The translations under genes and the position numbers were made by a program. From assembly GCA_007135385.1 (NCBI GenBank), contig SLIY01000269.1, positions 1 to 23,333 of the forward strand: a stretch of 23,333 bases of DNA, written 5' to 3'. This document shows, one piece after another, positions 22,464 to 23,333 of the stretch. The DNA is from Leptolyngbyaceae cyanobacterium CSSed165cm_216. GTDB lineage: Bacteria; Cyanobacteriota; Cyanobacteriia; Phormidesmidales; Phormidesmidaceae. How positions within the stretch are numbered: the stretch's first letter is position 1; each line of letters starts with the position of its first letter. The notes under the pieces were generated by a model. It searched no databases. It worked only from the letters and a program-made list of their open reading frames with translations, and had not been told where the DNA came from.

Positions 22464-22476
22464 GGCAGTCCTGGCT

Positions 22477-22971
22477 ATGTCTCATCCCCAACCTTTGGCT
22501 AGCCCCGTGGCCTGTGCCGTGATTACGGTTAGCGATACCCGCACCATTGACAGCGATCGCAGTGGTCAGTTGATTCAGACGCTGCTGCGTCAGGCGGGTC
22601 ATCAGATCAGCGACTATCGGATTGTGCCAGATGAGCCCCTCTCCATCGGCCCATTATGCCAGGCCCTAGGGGTTCAAGCTGATGTGGATGCGATTATTTT
22701 GACTGGGGGCACCGGCATCGCCCCCCGAGACACTACCTACGATGTGGTGGCGGCCCTGCTAGACAAGACCCTACCGGGGTTTGGGGAAATTTTTCGGCAG
22801 CTCAGCTTTCACCAAATTGGTTCTCGGGCCATGGCATCTCGAGCCGTAGCTGGTGTCTATGGCTCCACCCTGGTGTTTTCTCTCCCGGGCTCTAGCAAGG
22901 CGGTGCAGTTGGCCATGGAGGCACTGATTTTGCCGGAACTGCCTCACCTGGTCAGTCTGCTGCGATCCTAG
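22477..22971 (+). CDS. moaB: molybdopterin adenylyltransferase/MoaB-family protein
   Basis: A 164-residue cytosolic protein of the MoaB/Mog family, acting in molybdenum cofactor synthesis. The MPT-binding motif TGGTGIAPRD (76-85), the PGFGEIFR segment (100-107) and LPGSSKA (136-142) are all present, and the N-terminal strand VITVSDTRT is typical. In organisms without MogA this type adenylylates molybdopterin before metal insertion; in E. coli MoaB itself seems inactive, so the name does not prove the reaction. The 13-base gap to psb28 suggests a shared transcript, although the functions are unrelated. Mo-cofactor is needed for nitrate reductase in cyanobacteria; no such gene is in the window. 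Confidence 0.93.
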   Translation: MSHPQPLASPVACAVITVSDTRTIDSDRSGQLIQTLLRQAGHQISDYRIVPDEPLSIGPLCQALGVQADVDAIILTGGTGIAPRDTTYDVVAALLDKTLPGFGEIFRQLSFHQIGSRAMASRAVAGVYGSTLVFSLPGSSKAVQLAMEALILPELPHLVSLLRS

Positions 22972-23089
22972 AATGACAGCATTTAATCATGTTATGTCCA
23001 CCTAATATCAGTTATGGCCTCCCTACGATTGCCGACCCTGGTGAAACTCGTTAGGCTAACCTTCAGGAATCATCGCTGGGAGCTTTACC

Positions 23090-23333
23090 GTGACCACTGG
23101 CATCAATGTGCAAACCATCACTCTGGGTCCCGCTGGCCCCACCGTACCAGCCCTGGGGGTGGGCACCTGGGCTTGGGGCGACTCGCTATTTTGGGATTAC
23201 GGCAAAGCCTACAGTGACAGTGACCTGCAAGCGGCGTTTCAGGCTACCTTAGAGACCGGACTCACCCTGTTTGATACCGCCGAGGTCTACGGTCTAGGGC
23301 AGTCAGAACGGCTGATTGGCCAGTTCATGAAAG
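23090..23333 (+). CDS. aldo/keto reductase, 5' part (runs off the window)
   Basis: The first 81 codons of an aldo/keto reductase. From the GTG at 23090 the frame reads TLGPAGPTVPALGVGTWAWG, then a helix leading to TGLTLFDTAEVYGLGQSERL. This is the AKR signature, containing the catalytic Asp and Tyr of the Asp-Tyr-Lys-His tetrad; Lys and His lie beyond the end. These NADPH-dependent enzymes reduce carbonyls, and the substrate cannot be told. The start is supported by GGGAG at 23078-23082, seven bases upstream. A different-frame ORF beginning at 23014 overlaps it and is not coding. It follows moaB after 118 bases. Confidence 0.88.
   Translation, partial: MTTGINVQTITLGPAGPTVPALGVGTWAWGDSLFWDYGKAYSDSDLQAAFQATLETGLTLFDTAEVYGLGQSERLIGQFMK

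Noticed and set aside
23014..23217. 67-codon plus-strand frame near the end
   Set aside because: Different frame from the recognisable aldo/keto reductase start at 23090; no motif.

Overview
The window is a stretch of cyanobacterial chromosome. The evidence is photosystem II assembly factor Psb28, a Psb32-like TPM-domain protein, a phylloquinone-pathway thioesterase (MenI), a long plant/cyanobacterial-type IspH, an SLH-OprB porin of cyanobacterial outer membranes, and frequent HIP1 octamers (GCGATCGC, roughly twenty by eye, e.g. 440, 3948, 4327, 14706, 21794). Moderately high GC, heptamer (STRR-like) intergenic repeats and small hairpin repeats suggest a filamentous or Leptolyngbya/Synechococcales-type genome, but the genus cannot be fixed from the sequence. 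No phage, plasmid, CRISPR, rRNA or tRNA genes were seen.

Layout. 1-3636: a small two-helix membrane protein (+), then a minus-strand run birA - M23 peptidase - menI. 3637-8023: pgeF (+) converges, with overlapping stop codons, on a minus-strand three-gene operon: UPF0718 permease, TIGR03943/DUF1980 membrane protein, and a membrane-anchored protein with an Ig-like plus propeller-like ectodomain. 8371-10642: a nicotinamidase/isochorismatase-like hydrolase with period-7 repeats on both sides, a lipoprotein made of two tandem ~70-residue repeats, and a gene-free stretch holding a MITE-like element and an intrinsic terminator. 10643-15652: the SLH porin (-), diverging from a YdcF-like membrane protein and an ABC exporter (+). 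15683-19747: a minus-strand series of a small membrane protein, ispH, a Psb32-like protein, DUF948, YtxH and an unrecognised one-helix protein. 19867-23333: a DUF1565 beta-helix/SLH protein, psb28, moaB and the 5' part of an aldo/keto reductase gene, all plus strand.

Themes. Most genes are housekeeping: biotin attachment, isoprenoid and quinone synthesis, molybdopterin, PSII assembly. A second theme is the cell envelope: LytM-type hydrolase, PgeF, SLH porin, SLH/beta-helix protein, YdcF-like protein, lipoprotein and DUF948/YtxH. The least explained parts are the permease operon, the tandem-repeat lipoprotein, the SLH/beta-helix protein without a visible signal peptide, and the intergenic repeat elements. 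Several starts were moved from the longest reading frame because of ribosome binding sites, signal peptides or family length: lipoprotein 10138, porin 12109, TIGR03943 protein 6829, Psb32-like 18200, psb28 22131.
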